NCBI GenBank assembly: GCA_913063005.1
Contig: CAJXZI010000017.1
Location: forward strand, 1 to 16,486
Direction of reading: 5' to 3'
DNA: 16,486 bases
Origin: an uncultured Halieaceae bacterium
GTDB taxonomy: Bacteria > Pseudomonadota > Gammaproteobacteria > Pseudomonadales > Halieaceae
Below are positions 15,377 to 16,486 of the stretch, one piece after another. The notes below the pieces were generated by a model. That model ran no database searches. It saw only the letters and a program-made list of their open reading frames with translations, and was not told the origin of the DNA. Within the stretch, counting starts at the first letter, position 1; each line of letters starts with the position of its first letter. The position numbers and the translations under genes are program-made.

Positions 15377-16414
15377 TCACACAATATTATCCGGCTGACG
15401 CGCTTTACTTCGCGCCACAGCCACATCGATAAGCCGCTTATCCACTAACTGCTGCAAGCTCTGATCCATGGTCTGCATACCCACCGATTGACCCGTTTGA
15501 ATCGCGGAGTACATCTGCGCCACCTTATCTTCTCTGATCAAGTTGCGAACAGCAGGGGTGCCTCTGAGGATTTCAAGCGCAGCAACCCTACCACCCCCAT
15601 TTCGCTTTAGTAGCGTTTGCGATACGACCGCCATCAGCGATTCAGACAACATTGAACGCACCATCCCCTTTTCCTCAGCCGGAAATACGTCAATGATGCG
15701 ATCGATGGTTTTTGCGGCAGACGTTGTATGCAATGTCCCGAACACTAAATGCCCCGTCTCCGCTGCGGTCAAGGCAAGTCGTATCGTCTCAAGATCGCGC
15801 ATCTCGCCCACCATAATAATGTCTGGATCTTCTCGCAGGGCGGAGCGCAGTGCTGTGGTAAAACTGTTGGTGTCGCGATTGACTTCGCGCTGATTCACTA
15901 AGCATTTTTTACTTTCATGAAGAAATTCGATCGGATCTTCAATGGTGAGGATATGGTCGAATCGCTTCTCATTAATAAAATCAACCATGCCGGCAAGCGT
16001 TGTCGACTTGCCCGATCCAGTGGGGCCTGTCACCAACACAAGACCCCGCGGCATCATCGCAAACTCCTTCAGGACGTCGGGCATACCGAGATCCTCTAAC
16101 GAAAGGATGGTCGAGGGAATGGTTCGGAACACCGCGCCTGCACCACGGTTCTGATTAAAGGCATTGACTCTGAAGCGCGCGATCCCCGGTACTTCAAAAG
16201 AGAAGTCGGTTTCTAGTTGGTCTTCGTAATCCCTGCGCTGCTGATCGTTCATGATGTCGTAGATCAAACTTTGCACCTGCGCATGATCCATGGGCGGCAC
16301 GTTGATTCTACGAATGTCGCCGTCGACACGAATCATCGGTGGCAGCCCGGCAGAGAGATGGAGGTCTGACGCGTTCTGCTGCGCGGTAAATGCCAACAAT
16401 TCGGTAATGTCCAT
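15377..16414 (-). CDS. pilT: Type IV pilus retraction ATPase (PilT)
   Basis: PilT is the hexameric motor that depolymerises and retracts type IV pili, powering twitching motility. I chose ATG 16414 (345 aa), because it gives MDITELLAF, the exact N-terminus of Pseudomonas PilT, with GAGGGTGG on the minus strand just upstream. A GTG 18 bp upstream is in frame but would place this ribosome binding site inside the gene. ASDLHLSAGLPP is at 15-26, Walker A GPTGSGKST at 130-138, the acidic box EDPIEF at 159-164, Walker B DIIMVGEMRD at 198-207, the His box TGHLVFGTLHT at 220-230, and the retraction-specific motif AVRNLIRE (usually AIRNLIRE) at 288-295. It forms a tight operon with pilU. The remaining 72 bp (16415-16486) hold no gene and no clear promoter, only the inverted repeat CATAC/GTATG at 16474-16485. 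Confidence 0.98.
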   Translation of the reverse strand: MDITELLAFTAQQNASDLHLSAGLPPMIRVDGDIRRINVPPMDHAQVQSLIYDIMNDQQRRDYEDQLETDFSFEVPGIARFRVNAFNQNRGAGAVFRTIPSTILSLEDLGMPDVLKEFAMMPRGLVLVTGPTGSGKSTTLAGMVDFINEKRFDHILTIEDPIEFLHESKKCLVNQREVNRDTNSFTTALRSALREDPDIIMVGEMRDLETIRLALTAAETGHLVFGTLHTTSAAKTIDRIIDVFPAEEKGMVRSMLSESLMAVVSQTLLKRNGGGRVAALEILRGTPAVRNLIREDKVAQMYSAIQTGQSVGMQTMDQSLQQLVDKRLIDVAVARSKARQPDNIV

Positions 16415-16486
16415 TAAACCCACCCTCTTCACAAGTGCCTGTATAAGTACCGGATCAACGCTATCGCGCGTACCATACCAGTATGA

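Noticed and set aside
16433..16486. Promoter or divergent gene start at the right edge
   Set aside because: No -35/-10 pair with proper spacing was found for pilT. The ATG at 16483 has no ribosome binding site and only four bases remain.

Overview
This window looks like a piece of chromosome from a marine gammaproteobacterium with about 50 to 55% GC. The closest fit by eye is the Halieaceae/Cellvibrionales side of the class, with Pseudomonas as a more distant comparison. The evidence is very close PilT, PilU, SerA, MetK and GshB sequences, TonB-dependent nutrient uptake, and Pseudomonas-like gene neighbourhoods. The lineage is inferred from protein recognition, not from a database search. No mobile elements, CRISPR arrays, rRNA or tRNA genes were seen, and almost all of the DNA is dense core-genome coding sequence.

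Layout. (1) 1-2190 is the C-terminal part of a TonB-dependent outer-membrane receptor, closed by a strong UUCG-loop terminator. (2) 2347-4323 is an exported S9 serine peptidase with its own terminator. (3) serA (4530-5759, minus strand) and a D-2-hydroxyglutarate dehydrogenase gene followed by rpiA (5820-7931, plus strand) diverge from a 60 bp spacer. (4) A strong sigma70-like promoter with a palindrome between its -35 and -10 boxes starts metK-ahcY. These are followed on the same strand by rsmE, gshB, a tonB-family gene, yqgE and ruvX/yqgF (8009-14227). (5) pilT-pilU (16414-14218, minus strand) converge on yqgF, and the last 10 bp of pilU and yqgF overlap.

How the genes work together. SerA makes 3-phosphohydroxypyruvate for serine. 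It can reduce 2-oxoglutarate to D-2-hydroxyglutarate to regenerate NAD+, and the divergent dehydrogenase can oxidise that by-product back. This coupling is established in Pseudomonas. RpiA supplies ribose 5-phosphate. MetK and AhcY are two steps of the methyl cycle (making SAM and removing SAH), RsmE is a SAM-dependent rRNA methyltransferase, and GshB makes glutathione. The TonB-like protein, YqgE, YqgF and the PilT/PilU retraction ATPases recall the tonB3/yqgE/yqgF and pilT/pilU region of Pseudomonas aeruginosa, where tonB3 has been linked to twitching motility.

I found no clearly new multi-gene system. The best leads are regulatory: a near-perfect palindrome inside the metK promoter (a candidate operator, possibly for an ArsR-family SahR-type SAH sensor), a hairpin covering the metK ribosome binding site, a possible shared -10 element between serA and its partner gene, and a start codon inside a hairpin at rsmE.
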